A stretch of 64,000 bases of DNA from Bdellovibrio sp. qaytius (GTDB lineage: Bacteria > Bdellovibrionota > Bdellovibrionia > Bdellovibrionales > Bdellovibrionaceae), in contig CP025734.1 in the NCBI GenBank assembly GCA_004011035.1, positions 1,262,001 through 1,326,000 on the forward strand, in the 5' to 3' direction. Shown here piece after piece: positions 42,289-51,823 of this stretch; positions within the stretch are counted from its first letter, which is position 1; each line of letters opens with the position of its first letter. Made by a program: the position numbers and the translations under genes. The notes below the pieces were generated by a model, which was not told the origin of the DNA, did not search any database, and worked only from the letters and a program-made list of their open reading frames with translations.

Positions 42289-44361
42289 ATGAAATCAATC
42301 AAAATTGCACCACTTATTTTAGGAATGATTTATTCAACTTCAGCTTTTTCACAAGTGATTGCTCAAGCGACTCCGCTTGCAGCTAATATGATTACGGCTC
42401 CAACTTCAGTTGCAACAGTTGCATTAACTAAAGAAGTTTTGTCATCACGATCTTCAGTAACGTTGGACGTATCAAATAAGTATTTGAGATTGTTAGATAA
42501 GCTTTTGATTGCCGCTAATGCTGAAGGCATGCAACGTGATTGGTTCGTAAATGACGAGCGAGCTTCAATTTTAAATAGTTATGCGAAGTCAGCTGGACAG
42601 TCTGATTTACGTAACCTAAGTTTAAGTGTTGCTAAAAAGATCCTTTTATCTTTAAGCCAAGGTTATGTTCAGCCAGAAATGTTAGGTGATAAAACCTTAC
42701 GTAGCTTATATGAATTCAAAAATTACAAAAATTCTGTTATTCAAGATGAATACAAAAAAGCAAGAAAAGCAAAAAATCCCAATGCTGAATCAATTCGTGA
42801 CGCGAAAATGACAGCCGCATTTAAAAAACAAACAAATGATAACGTTGATAGTGAATTGATTAAATTAGAAGGTCTAGTTACTGAAAATGAAAATGCGACA
42901 GCTGAAGCGGAAGCAATTGAAGGATTGATTAAAAAATTTAGTCCTAAGAATGTGAATTACGTTAGATTGCATGACATGTATGTTAAAATGGTAGACTTCA
43001 AAGCAAATGCAACTGAAGCAGAAAAAAAATCTATAAATTTAAAAGTTATTTACCCACCAGAAGAGTTAATCAAAAGAAAAACGAAAAATGATGCTCCTTC
43101 TATTCTATTCGTTCGTAATAGATTAAAACTTTTTGGTTATTCATCTGCTGCATCTGGAACAGCTTTCGAAGATAATATTTTAAACCCTGAGTACACAGAA
43201 GATTTAAGACAAGCTATTCTAGCATTACAAGATAACAATTTACTTACTCTTGATGGTATCTCTGGTGGTCAAACGAATGGAATTCTTTCAACTCCAATCG
43301 ATCAAATTATCACGAGAATTAAAATCAACTTAGATCGTTCTCGTTGGTTACCAGATGATTTTAAATCTGAGTATGTTCATGTTAATTTAGCGGCTCAACG
43401 TTTATTCTATTACAAAGATAATAAGATTGCTTTGTCATTTAAAACAATCAATGGTGCTAAAGATCGTCCTACGCCAATCTTGACAACAAATATTACTTAT
43501 ATGATCTTGAACCCAACTTGGACTGTTGCACCGACATCATACTTTAAAGATAAAACGAAAATGTTTTCTAGTGCGTCTGGAATCAAAGATGTTCAAGAAA
43601 AGCGTTACACTTTTAAAATCAACAATATGAATGTAATAAATGCTTATAGCGCAGCTTACTTAGCATCAACAGGTCAAGAATATCCATTTATGGAAGTGAT
43701 TAGAAATAATAAACTGGCGATTGATGATACTCTTGAAGTTATTTTTCCGAATGATGATAAACAACGTACAGTAAATTGGCCAGCGTTCATGCAACTTTTC
43801 AAAGATGAAGCGGCTCGTATGAATGCTCCAGGTGCTTCGATTGCTAGACTTTCACCAGCATTAACAATCGTGCAAAGACCTGGTGGTGATCAAAATGCTT
43901 TAGGTTGGATTAAGTTTCCATTAAATGATACGAACAGCATCTATATGCATGACACCAATATGCGTGACTTATTTAATACTCCAGATCGCTTATTAAGTTC
44001 AGGTTGTGTGCGAATGGAAAAACCTTGGGATTTAGCTTTGATGTTATTAGGTGGATCTATTGATCCAGTAACTGGTGATGTTCTTGATCCAGCTGATGGC
44101 AAGATCACTCGTCAAATGTTGTTTGATAGAACTAAGTTTCGCAAAGGTGCTGATGGTAAAGATGAAGTTGCACCTATCCCAGATCCAGAAATTAGCTTAA
44201 AAAACCCAGTACCGGTTTACATGCTTTACGATACAGCGCAAATCAATGATCACGGTCAAATGACTTTAGTTAAAGATAACTACGGTATTGATATGGATAT
44301 GTATAACTTAATGATGGGTATTGCGCCGGTAAGTGCTGCAGATCCAGTAGCAGGACAATAG
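42289..44361 (+). CDS. Secreted L,D-transpeptidase (YkuD domain, YcbB/LdtD type)
   Basis: 690 residues with a signal peptide (to about residue 22) and an N-terminal helical region to about 270. A peptidoglycan-binding-like part leads to the YkuD domain (about 365-600) with VNLAAQRLFYYKDNK, H554 in YMHDTNMRDLF and nucleophile C573 in SSGCVRMEKP. The long insertion between strands matches YcbB-type enzymes. It forms 3-3 cross-links in peptidoglycan or attaches proteins to it. Bdellovibrio uses L,D-transpeptidases on its own and prey wall; a role here is inferred. Confidence 0.85.
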   Translation: MKSIKIAPLILGMIYSTSAFSQVIAQATPLAANMITAPTSVATVALTKEVLSSRSSVTLDVSNKYLRLLDKLLIAANAEGMQRDWFVNDERASILNSYAKSAGQSDLRNLSLSVAKKILLSLSQGYVQPEMLGDKTLRSLYEFKNYKNSVIQDEYKKARKAKNPNAESIRDAKMTAAFKKQTNDNVDSELIKLEGLVTENENATAEAEAIEGLIKKFSPKNVNYVRLHDMYVKMVDFKANATEAEKKSINLKVIYPPEELIKRKTKNDAPSILFVRNRLKLFGYSSAASGTAFEDNILNPEYTEDLRQAILALQDNNLLTLDGISGGQTNGILSTPIDQIITRIKINLDRSRWLPDDFKSEYVHVNLAAQRLFYYKDNKIALSFKTINGAKDRPTPILTTNITYMILNPTWTVAPTSYFKDKTKMFSSASGIKDVQEKRYTFKINNMNVINAYSAAYLASTGQEYPFMEVIRNNKLAIDDTLEVIFPNDDKQRTVNWPAFMQLFKDEAARMNAPGASIARLSPALTIVQRPGGDQNALGWIKFPLNDTNSIYMHDTNMRDLFNTPDRLLSSGCVRMEKPWDLALMLLGGSIDPVTGDVLDPADGKITRQMLFDRTKFRKGADGKDEVAPIPDPEISLKNPVPVYMLYDTAQINDHGQMTLVKDNYGIDMDMYNLMMGIAPVSAADPVAGQ

Positions 44362-44371
44362 GAATTTAATT

Positions 44372-44842
44372 ATGAAAAATATCTTAATCGCTTTTATCTT
44401 AGTCAGTAGTACGTTTGTTGCAAATGCCAACGCCCAAAGATCTGATATCAAACTGGACGTGAATTCTGAGTTGGCTAAATTTGAAAGCGAAATGGATCCT
44501 TGCCGCACGGTGATTATCACAAATAATTTAATCCGTATGGGGAAAGCAGAAGTTAAAGCGGTTGATGCTTTAATCAACGCCTTAACAGATACGAAAATTT
44601 CGAATTCATCTAAAGGCAGTGCAGCCATGGCGTTAGGTTACATTGGTAATACGCGCGCTTTACCTGAATTGCAAAAAACCGCTGAATCAACTAGTGATGC
44701 TTGGTTGAAATCTATTTCACAAGATGCGATCTCGGCCATCGCTGGTGATTACAACCCAGGTGAAAAAGTTTACGTTTATTCATTCGCAGTAAAGAAAACT
44801 AAAATGGATTGTGAAGCAGGAACTTCAGAGATTATTAAATAA
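44372..44842 (+). CDS. Secreted HEAT-repeat protein, 156 aa
   Basis: A signal peptide (cut near NANA, about residue 21) is followed by HEAT/PBS-lyase-like helical repeats: AVDALINALTDTKISNSSKGSAAMALGYIGNTRALPEL is a clear two-helix unit. Two cysteines (DPCRTV, KMDCEAG) may pair. It lies 10 bases after the L,D-transpeptidase gene and overlaps the next gene by one base, so it is co-translated. It could be a scaffold or partner for the transpeptidase; there is no direct evidence. Confidence 0.6.
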   Translation: MKNILIAFILVSSTFVANANAQRSDIKLDVNSELAKFESEMDPCRTVIITNNLIRMGKAEVKAVDALINALTDTKISNSSKGSAAMALGYIGNTRALPELQKTAESTSDAWLKSISQDAISAIAGDYNPGEKVYVYSFAVKKTKMDCEAGTSEIIK

Positions 44843-45252
44843 TGAAATTATATTTAGTAGCCTCTTTATTATTAACTTCTTTATCAAGCTTTGCAGAAAC
44901 TTATACTATTTCTGAAAATACTCGATTTTGTTCTATAACATCATCGGGTTTAGAATTTAAAGCGGTTCGTGATATTGGTTATGTGATTAATGGTGGCCAA
45001 TTTGAATTGACGATGACTCAAGGTGATCGCATAAGCCTAAACGAAACAGAAATCGCCAATTTAGAATTATATAGAAAAGATAAATCAGATAAAATTGTTG
45101 CAGCCTCTGAGACAACATTTTTATCTCATGGGCAAACTGATGGATTATTTAAATTCACCGAAGCTAAATTAGCCTCAGGTCACAAAGTCGGAATGATAAA
45201 AAATAAATACGACTATGTGATTATCATGGGGTCGACCAAATTCTGTAAGTAA
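44842..45252 (+). CDS. Secreted hypothetical protein, 136 aa
   Basis: Signal peptide (cut near SFA, about residue 18), then a beta-rich body with one cysteine early (TRFCSIT) and one at the last position but one (KFCK), suggesting a disulfide. Not recognised. Its ATG shares one base with the stop of the HEAT-repeat gene. It is the last gene of the L,D-transpeptidase operon and is followed by a clear terminator. Confidence 0.55.
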   Translation: MKLYLVASLLLTSLSSFAETYTISENTRFCSITSSGLEFKAVRDIGYVINGGQFELTMTQGDRISLNETEIANLELYRKDKSDKIVAASETTFLSHGQTDGLFKFTEAKLASGHKVGMIKNKYDYVIIMGSTKFCK

Positions 45253-45264
45253 CTCTAGAAAAAT

Positions 45265-45295
45265 AAAAAAGCCAGGTTCATCGCCTGGCTTTTTT
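45265..45295 (+). terminator. Intrinsic terminator of the L,D-transpeptidase operon
   Basis: AAAAAAGCCAGG pairs with CCTGGCTTTTTT around TTCATCG, giving a 12-bp stem with a six-T run on the plus strand. The A run gives a T run on the other strand, so it can also stop prpC transcription. Confidence 0.85.
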
Positions 45296-45310
45296 CGTTT
45301 TAAATAGCGC

Positions 45311-45333
45311 GCCGTTACGCAAAAAGTAACGGC
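45311..45333. repeat. Stem-loop at the 3' end of prpC
   Basis: GCCGTTAC pairs with GTAACGGC around GCAAAAA, six bases beyond the prpC stop. No T run follows on either strand, so it may protect the mRNA end ahead of the terminator at 45265. Confidence 0.4.
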
Positions 45334-45339
45334 CTACCT

Positions 45340-46503
45340 TTATCTCTCAGAGATCGGTTTCACAGAACGTTGAGGTGCTCCGATGTACTCAGATAATGGA
45401 CGGATGATACGGTTGTTTGCCGTTTGTTCCATGATGTGAGCTGACCAACCAGTTGTACGAGCCATTACGAAGATAGGTGTAAAGAAATCAATTTCAAAAC
45501 CCATCATGTAGTAAGCAGGACCAGCCGGGAAGTCTAAGTTCGGGTAGATTTTTTTCTTGTCTACCATTACTTTTTCTAAAGAAGAATACATCTTCATCCA
45601 TTTTTGTTCACCAGTTACGTCAGCCATAACTTGCGCGTATTTTTTCATTGTAGGAACGCGTGAATCACCAGATTTGTAAACGCGGTGACCGAAGCCCATA
45701 ACTTTACGTTTATTAGCTAATGCATCTAACATCCATTGCTCAGCTTTTTCAGCGTCAGCAATTTCGATCATCATGTGCATGACCATTTCATTCGCGCCGC
45801 CGTGTAAAGGCCCTTTTAAAGCGCCGATACCCGCAACAGTTGCAGAATAAATGTCAGATTGAGTTGAAGTTACAACACGAGCCGTGAACGTTGAAGCATT
45901 GAATGAATGCTCAGCGTATAACACTAATGAAACGTCGAAAGCTTTTACTACTTTTGCGTCTGGTACTTTACCAAAACACATGTGAAAGAAGTTTTCTGCG
46001 ATTGATAAATTAGGGTTTGGAGCAATAAAGTCTAAACCTTTTTTGAAACGGTAATCAGCAGCCACCATAGTTGGGATTTTAGCTAATAAGCGAATCGCTT
46101 TATCTAAGTTTGTTGCAGGAGTTGCATCCCAGATGCGTTCGTCTTCACAACCTAAGAATGAAACACCAGTACGGATAGAATCCATCGGGTGACACTTTTT
46201 AGGTAAGGCTTTGATAACATTTAAATTGTCTTTAGAAATATCACGTAATGATTTTTCTTTGGCAGAGAATTCAGCTAATTGAGCTTTGTTCGGAAGTTCG
46301 CTGTTATACATTAAGTACGCAACTTCTTCGAAAGAGCAGTTTTCAGCTAAATCTTGAACTGGGTAACCACGGTAAACTAAAGAGTTTGTTTCAGCGTTTA
46401 CTTTAGATACTGATGAAGTATCCATAACAACGCCTTCAAGACCTTTTTTAACGTTCATTTTTTCTGGTTCAGCTACGTAATCCGGATTGATATATTCAGC
46501 CAT
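45340..46503 (-). CDS. prpC: 2-methylcitrate synthase
   Basis: 387 residues, citrate-synthase family, with catalytic His in GPLHGGANE and GFGHRVYKSGD and the C-terminal RTTGWSAHIMEQ. Family length is close to the PrpC/CitZ type, shorter than hexameric GltA. Position third in a prpD-prpB-prpC set assigns it to condensing propionyl-CoA with oxaloacetate, although it could also serve as a citrate synthase. GGAGA precedes the ATG, nine bases after prpB. Confidence 0.85.
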   Translation of the reverse strand: MAEYINPDYVAEPEKMNVKKGLEGVVMDTSSVSKVNAETNSLVYRGYPVQDLAENCSFEEVAYLMYNSELPNKAQLAEFSAKEKSLRDISKDNLNVIKALPKKCHPMDSIRTGVSFLGCEDERIWDATPATNLDKAIRLLAKIPTMVAADYRFKKGLDFIAPNPNLSIAENFFHMCFGKVPDAKVVKAFDVSLVLYAEHSFNASTFTARVVTSTQSDIYSATVAGIGALKGPLHGGANEMVMHMMIEIADAEKAEQWMLDALANKRKVMGFGHRVYKSGDSRVPTMKKYAQVMADVTGEQKWMKMYSSLEKVMVDKKKIYPNLDFPAGPAYYMMGFEIDFFTPIFVMARTTGWSAHIMEQTANNRIIRPLSEYIGAPQRSVKPISER

Positions 46504-46512
46504 GTCATTCTC

Positions 46513-47415
46513 CTATTTTTCTAGTTTAAAATTAAAAATTGATTGGTCAAACGCATTGTAAGCTTCGTAATTTGTTAGATCGTACAATTGTTGACGTGTT
46601 TGCATTAACGGAACGGCTTGTTCTTGCGAACCAGTCGACTTAATGATGTCTAAGCCTTTTTCAGTATTACCCATTGCTAAACGTAATGTCGTAACCGGGT
46701 AGATCACCATATTATAACCTAAGTTTTCTAATTCAGTTTTAGAATATAATTTACCTTTACCGAATTCAGTCATGTTCGCTAGTAACGGAACAGAAACGGC
46801 TTTTCTCATCGCTTCGAATTCTTTTTCATTTTGCATAGCTTCTGGAAAAATCATTTCCGCACCAGCATCAACGTAAGCTTTAGCGCGGTCGATGGCTTTA
46901 TCTAAGCCTTCTGAAGCGCGTGAATCAGTACGCGCGATAATTAAAAAATTTGAATCTAATTGTTTACCACGAACTGCTGCTTTGATTTTTTTAATCATTT
47001 GCGAAGCTTCTACAACTGATTTGTTGTCTAAGTGTCCACAACGTTTTGGATTTTCTTGATCTTCAAGATGGCAACCCGCAAGACCCATTTCAATAAATTC
47101 TTGAATCGTGCGAGTGACATTCATTGGTTCGCCCCAACCTGTATCAGCATCAATGATTGATGGTAATTTAGTTGTGCGAGCGATTTGACGACCACGTTGA
47201 GCCACTTCAGTTAAAGTGGTCAAACCGATGTCTGGGTAACCTAGATCATTTGATAGAACAGATCCTGAGATGTATACACCGTCAAAACCTTTTTGTTCGA
47301 TCATCATACTCACCAGCGGAGAAAATGATCCGGGAAACTGTAATAGTTTTCCCGTTTTTAATTGATCACGAAAATTTTTTCTTTTTTCAGCCGCTGTAAG
47401 AGTAGGAAATAACAT
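46513..47415 (-). CDS. prpB: 2-methylisocitrate lyase
   Basis: 300 residues of the ICL/PEP-mutase family. Marks are the active-site ENPKRCGHLDNK (KRCGH, catalytic Cys), DADTGWGEP and LIIARTDSR. It splits methylisocitrate to pyruvate and succinate. Its start directly abuts the prpD stop, so the genes are coupled. GTG/TTG alternatives exist, but the ATG fits the family. Confidence 0.9.
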   Translation of the reverse strand: MLFPTLTAAEKRKNFRDQLKTGKLLQFPGSFSPLVSMMIEQKGFDGVYISGSVLSNDLGYPDIGLTTLTEVAQRGRQIARTTKLPSIIDADTGWGEPMNVTRTIQEFIEMGLAGCHLEDQENPKRCGHLDNKSVVEASQMIKKIKAAVRGKQLDSNFLIIARTDSRASEGLDKAIDRAKAYVDAGAEMIFPEAMQNEKEFEAMRKAVSVPLLANMTEFGKGKLYSKTELENLGYNMVIYPVTTLRLAMGNTEKGLDIIKSTGSQEQAVPLMQTRQQLYDLTNYEAYNAFDQSIFNFKLEK

Positions 47416-48924
47416 CTAGAAAATACCTTTTTGGTCGCGTTTGTTGTTGATTAATTTATCGATTGGAATTTGAACGTTCAATTGTTGAACTTCAGCCGCC
47501 GTTAATTCTGGTAAGCGTTCGCATAAAGAAATGAAACGGTTACGTTCTTCTTTAGTGATTACATCAGAAGTTAACATGTCAAATTTGCGGATGTAGTCTG
47601 CGCGTTTGAATGGTTTAGCTCCTGCTGGATGTGCATTAGCTACGCCTAATTCATCAACGATTTTTGAACCGTCGTTCATAGTGATTTCAACACGGCCACC
47701 GAACATTTTTTTATTCGGATCTTCGTCATGATAAGCTGCAGTCCATTTAGCATCTTCTAACGTCGTGATTTTGTTCCAAAGGCGAACTGTATCAGGGCGG
47801 TTAGCGCGCTCTGGAGAGTATGAATCAACATGGTGCCAAGTGCCATCTTGTAAAGCCACAGCGAAGATGTACATGATCGAGTGATCTAATGTTTCGCGAG
47901 ATGCTTTAGGATCCATTTTTTGCGGATCGTTAGCGCCAGTACCAATTACGTAATGTGTATGGTGAGACGTGTGGATCACAACTGATTTAACATCATCAAA
48001 GTTAGCGATTTTAGTTTTCATACGCGAAGCTAAATCGATTAACGCTTGAGATTGGTATTCAGCAGAATGTTCTTTAGTGTAAGTTTCTAAGATGGCGCGT
48101 TTTTCTTCGCCCACTTCTGGAAGAGGAACAACGTATTTACCATCTTTGCCATCAAGCATGTAAGCGATAACTGAATCTTCACCTTCGTAAATCGGAGATG
48201 GAGCGCCTTCGCCGCGCATTGTTCTATCAACAGCTTCGATTGCTAATTTACCAGCGTGAGCGGGTGCATAAGCTTTCCAAGAAGAGATTTCACCTTTGCG
48301 TGATTGACGAGTATTGAAAGAAACGTGAACCGCTTGTTGAATCGCTTGAAACACAGTTTCAGTTGGTAAACCTAAAAGTGTACCGATACCGCCAGCAGAG
48401 GCTGGGCATAAGTGAGCAATGTGATCTTTTTTATGTTTATGTAAGCAAATACCTTTTACTAAATCTACGTGTAATTCGTAACCAGTTACGATCGCTTTTA
48501 ATAACTCTTTACCGTTTTTACCAGTTTGTTGAGCTACGGCTAAGATAGGTGGAATGTTATCACCAGGGTGAGAGTAATCAGCAGCTAAGAAAGTATCGTG
48601 GTAATCTAATTCACGAACTGCAGTGCCATTTGCCCAAGCGGCCCATTCACAAGAAAATTTTTGATCATTCGGCATTCCGAAAACAGTAGCACCACCAGCG
48701 CGTGGGTGAGCTAATGCCATTGCACGAGCTGAAGCTACCGGGTGACGGTTAGCAGAAGCAATCGCAACAGAAGCATTATCAATAATACGGTTAATAACCA
48801 TATCGATAACATCTTCTTTGATGGGTGCATTATCAGTAGAAATTTCAGCCATTTTCCAAGCAAGTTGGTCACGACGTTCTAATTTTTCTTTAGATGGGTA
48901 AACGCGAACTGTATGTTGACGCAT
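47416..48924 (-). CDS. prpD: 2-methylcitrate dehydratase
   Basis: 502 residues, MmgE/PrpD family: [23 protein letters not shown]-type segment, GNIPPILA and the HVDSYSP region match PrpD. It dehydrates 2-methylcitrate. As there is no acnD/prpF here, the dehydratase-hydratase steps would use PrpD and a house aconitase elsewhere. GGAG precedes the ATG. First gene of the operon; no prpR regulator or prpE (propionyl-CoA synthetase) is adjacent. Confidence 0.9.
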   Translation of the reverse strand: MRQHTVRVYPSKEKLERRDQLAWKMAEISTDNAPIKEDVIDMVINRIIDNASVAIASANRHPVASARAMALAHPRAGGATVFGMPNDQKFSCEWAAWANGTAVRELDYHDTFLAADYSHPGDNIPPILAVAQQTGKNGKELLKAIVTGYELHVDLVKGICLHKHKKDHIAHLCPASAGGIGTLLGLPTETVFQAIQQAVHVSFNTRQSRKGEISSWKAYAPAHAGKLAIEAVDRTMRGEGAPSPIYEGEDSVIAYMLDGKDGKYVVPLPEVGEEKRAILETYTKEHSAEYQSQALIDLASRMKTKIANFDDVKSVVIHTSHHTHYVIGTGANDPQKMDPKASRETLDHSIMYIFAVALQDGTWHHVDSYSPERANRPDTVRLWNKITTLEDAKWTAAYHDEDPNKKMFGGRVEITMNDGSKIVDELGVANAHPAGAKPFKRADYIRKFDMLTSDVITKEERNRFISLCERLPELTAAEVQQLNVQIPIDKLINNKRDQKGIF

Positions 48925-48973
48925 AGAGGTCTCCTATAATTTTCTTAGGTTAAAACAACCCTAAAAAAATAAC

Positions 48974-51823
48974 TTAGAAGATACCAACTGACAAATGAAA
49001 AGCCCCTTCTGACTCGTAGCTCTTTCTGTCGAGCTTTCGGGCATACTCTAAATTAAGCGGACCCACCGGAGTATTATAGCGTAAGCCTACTCCCGCAGCA
49101 TCGCGGTAACGGTCAGTGAAAGTGATATTATCAACCATAACCTCGCCTCCGTCGTAAAAAACGGCTCCGGCTAAGCTTTCAGAGCCAAATAACGGAAATC
49201 TGAACTCTGATTTGATCAATTGATAAACTGAATAATTGTCTAAACGGTAACTTGCAGGCAACTGACGATTCGTTGTCGGAAAAAACTCGTTCGATTCAAA
49301 ACCACGAATTGTTGATCTTCCGCCTAAAATAAAACCTTTTTTATCAAACGGAATACCAAAGTCATGTTTGCCTAAAGCTTTAACATAACCTGCACGGTAA
49401 GAGTTCACCCAGATCAAACCTAATTCGTCAGACAGCGGGGTGTAAAGGGTGAAGTTGCCAGTGGCTCTGTAAAAATCATCCACGTTATGATTGCCTAAAA
49501 ATTTATTCGAATATTCTAAAGTTAAACGTGTCCAGTTGCCATCGCGCGGATTTAAAACGTTATCACGATAGTCGATATCTAAAGTAGGGCCCGTTGTCGA
49601 GATCACTAAATCATCACGCGTGTAATTATTTGCGATTTCATCTTGGGCCGTGATGCCGCGATCGACGTAATTTGAAATATTTAATAATTCGTAAATACCT
49701 GTTAAATGCGAGGTAAAATCTTGTTCTAACGACCACACCGTTTGATTTGTAATTGTGGCTTTGCGAATACTAATATCTGAAATTTCTTGAGCTGTGGTGT
49801 AGTTTAAACGAAAGCGCACACGAGTATCAAATAAGTAAGGCTCAAGATAACCCGCCGTAGCTTTGTATTCAAAGAAATTTAAAATATCAGGATTGTACTT
49901 CGTTTCACCACGCAATGAAAGCCCGCGACCCCAGCCGCCTAAATTTCTATAAGCAATACCGGCGTAACCTAAGAAAGTAATATTATTTTCATTTGTAAGT
50001 CCGATACCGGCTGTTCTAACGCCAGGCTTACGTTCGTTCACACGAACTACAATCGTGCGCTCTTGCACATCTGTATTTGCTTCTAACGTGTAAATTTGAA
50101 TCGTCGAAAAGTGACCCGTACGTTGTAAACGTGTTGTCGATTCCTCAAGTTTTGTCGGAGTTAAAAGTTCGCCCACTTTAAAATCAAGTTCGGTTAAAAT
50201 CAGCTTGGCATGAGTCATCTCGTTGCCTTCAATTAAAATTGATCCCACACGAATTTGCGGGCCTTCAAAAATATCTATGTGAATTGAAGCTTCGGTTAAA
50301 CTGTCTGAATATTGAATTAAATTTTTATTTTCTGAAAGTAATTTTGATTCGATAAAACCATTATCTGCATAAAATACTTTTAAATCATTTAATGCCGTTT
50401 CAAGTTCAGTTAAACTGAGTTTTTGCCCCGTGTGCAGGTCTAAAACTTCGTTAATTTTATCGGTCGAGAAAAACTTGTTGCCGGTAATTGTGATCTTATC
50501 AATTGTGGCTTGCGGGCCTTCTTCAACTTGTAAAACGACAATGGCTTTATTCGTGCGTCTGTTTTCAGAGCCCACTTGCAGGCGTGATAATTTGGCGTTC
50601 ACAAAACCTTCATTTTGCAGATAAGTGATTAAGTTTTTTGCGGCCTGTTCGACATCAGCCTGAATTAAAATGTGATCTTGTGTTTTAGATGAAGACAGTT
50701 TTTCAAACTTATCAATGTAGTATTTTTCTGGACGAGAAATATTACCAATGACAGAAATTTTATTAATTTTAACTAAAGGGCCTTCATTCACATTCAGTGT
50801 AATCACTGTTGTGTTGCCTTCTTTGCGCTCGTAATACAAGACTTCGCAAAAAGCAAAACCCTCTGAAAGATAGTGCAAACGAATTTTTTCAGCTAAATCA
50901 GAACCAAAATTTTGATCGTTCGTAAAATACTCATCCAGTTTTAAAACTTCGTTAACAAGTGTGGGCTTAGTGATCGAAAGCTCATCCGCATTTTTATATT
51001 GAAATTGCTGACCTGTAATTTCGATTTTGTATTTAGGCTGAGGTATAAGTTTAAAGTTTAAGCGTGTACGCTGTTCATTAGCGCTAAATGTAATCGATGG
51101 AGCAGGTATGTTCACTAAATAATAGCCCAGTGAATTCAAAGATTTTCTTAAACTGCGATTTACTATTTTTAAATTGGCATCAGATAATATTTTGCCACGG
51201 CCGTTCCAGGTAAAATCACGTTCGATTTCAACTGTTTCATTTTCAGGTAAGCCTTCGACTTTGATTTCAGAAATTTCAGTTTTTTTGCCAGCATTGATTT
51301 CGATAATAACATCGCGAGCAGTCGTGCCTTTATTGGCGATGCGTGAAGTGATTTGAGCTTTACGATAACCAATGTTTTTAAAATAAGTTTGTAAACGTTC
51401 AACCGCGGCAGCCACTTTGTTTTCGTCTTGGGCATCAGTCAGGTTTAAAGCCAGTATTTCTAAAGCATCGTCTTCATCGATTTCTTTAAGCCCAGAAAAT
51501 TCGATTGATTCTACTTTTGAGCTTAAGGTACCGACTAGAAAAAGTTCATCGTCTCTTTCAACCACTTTGAGTTGGTTAAAATTTAAATCATGATGAATTT
51601 CTTTAATCAGCACTGAAATGTCTTCGGCGGTTAAGTTCTTTTGTAAAAGCTTAGGGTGCTTTTCAATAAGTGGCTTAATGATATCAGGTGGCCAGTCTTT
51701 AAGATTAAAAGCAGGATAAGTCTCAGCCGACCGCATCTCTGCCGACCGCGTCTGCGACTGTGTAAAGGCCGGCACGGCGAAAAGTAAAAATACAAAAGAG
51801 CTGATTAGGCTTTGAATTCGCAC
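48974..51823 (-). CDS. tamA: TamA-like Omp85 outer-membrane assembly protein, enlarged
   Basis: 949 residues with a signal peptide (to about residue 20). Repeated POTRA domains (for example KVVERDDELFLVGTLSSKVE and VVLQVEEGPQATIDKITITGNKFFS) cover residues 60-600, room for about six or seven. An Omp85 barrel ends in GVGLRYNTPVGPLNLEYARK and a terminal phenylalanine (SVGIF). E. coli TamA has 577 residues and three POTRAs, so this is a longer relative or a BamA-like hybrid. GTG start shares a base with the tamB stop (TAGTG). Confidence 0.75.
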   Translation of the reverse strand: MRIQSLISSFVFLLFAVPAFTQSQTRSAEMRSAETYPAFNLKDWPPDIIKPLIEKHPKLLQKNLTAEDISVLIKEIHHDLNFNQLKVVERDDELFLVGTLSSKVESIEFSGLKEIDEDDALEILALNLTDAQDENKVAAAVERLQTYFKNIGYRKAQITSRIANKGTTARDVIIEINAGKKTEISEIKVEGLPENETVEIERDFTWNGRGKILSDANLKIVNRSLRKSLNSLGYYLVNIPAPSITFSANEQRTRLNFKLIPQPKYKIEITGQQFQYKNADELSITKPTLVNEVLKLDEYFTNDQNFGSDLAEKIRLHYLSEGFAFCEVLYYERKEGNTTVITLNVNEGPLVKINKISVIGNISRPEKYYIDKFEKLSSSKTQDHILIQADVEQAAKNLITYLQNEGFVNAKLSRLQVGSENRRTNKAIVVLQVEEGPQATIDKITITGNKFFSTDKINEVLDLHTGQKLSLTELETALNDLKVFYADNGFIESKLLSENKNLIQYSDSLTEASIHIDIFEGPQIRVGSILIEGNEMTHAKLILTELDFKVGELLTPTKLEESTTRLQRTGHFSTIQIYTLEANTDVQERTIVVRVNERKPGVRTAGIGLTNENNITFLGYAGIAYRNLGGWGRGLSLRGETKYNPDILNFFEYKATAGYLEPYLFDTRVRFRLNYTTAQEISDISIRKATITNQTVWSLEQDFTSHLTGIYELLNISNYVDRGITAQDEIANNYTRDDLVISTTGPTLDIDYRDNVLNPRDGNWTRLTLEYSNKFLGNHNVDDFYRATGNFTLYTPLSDELGLIWVNSYRAGYVKALGKHDFGIPFDKKGFILGGRSTIRGFESNEFFPTTNRQLPASYRLDNYSVYQLIKSEFRFPLFGSESLAGAVFYDGGEVMVDNITFTDRYRDAAGVGLRYNTPVGPLNLEYARKLDRKSYESEGAFHLSVGIF

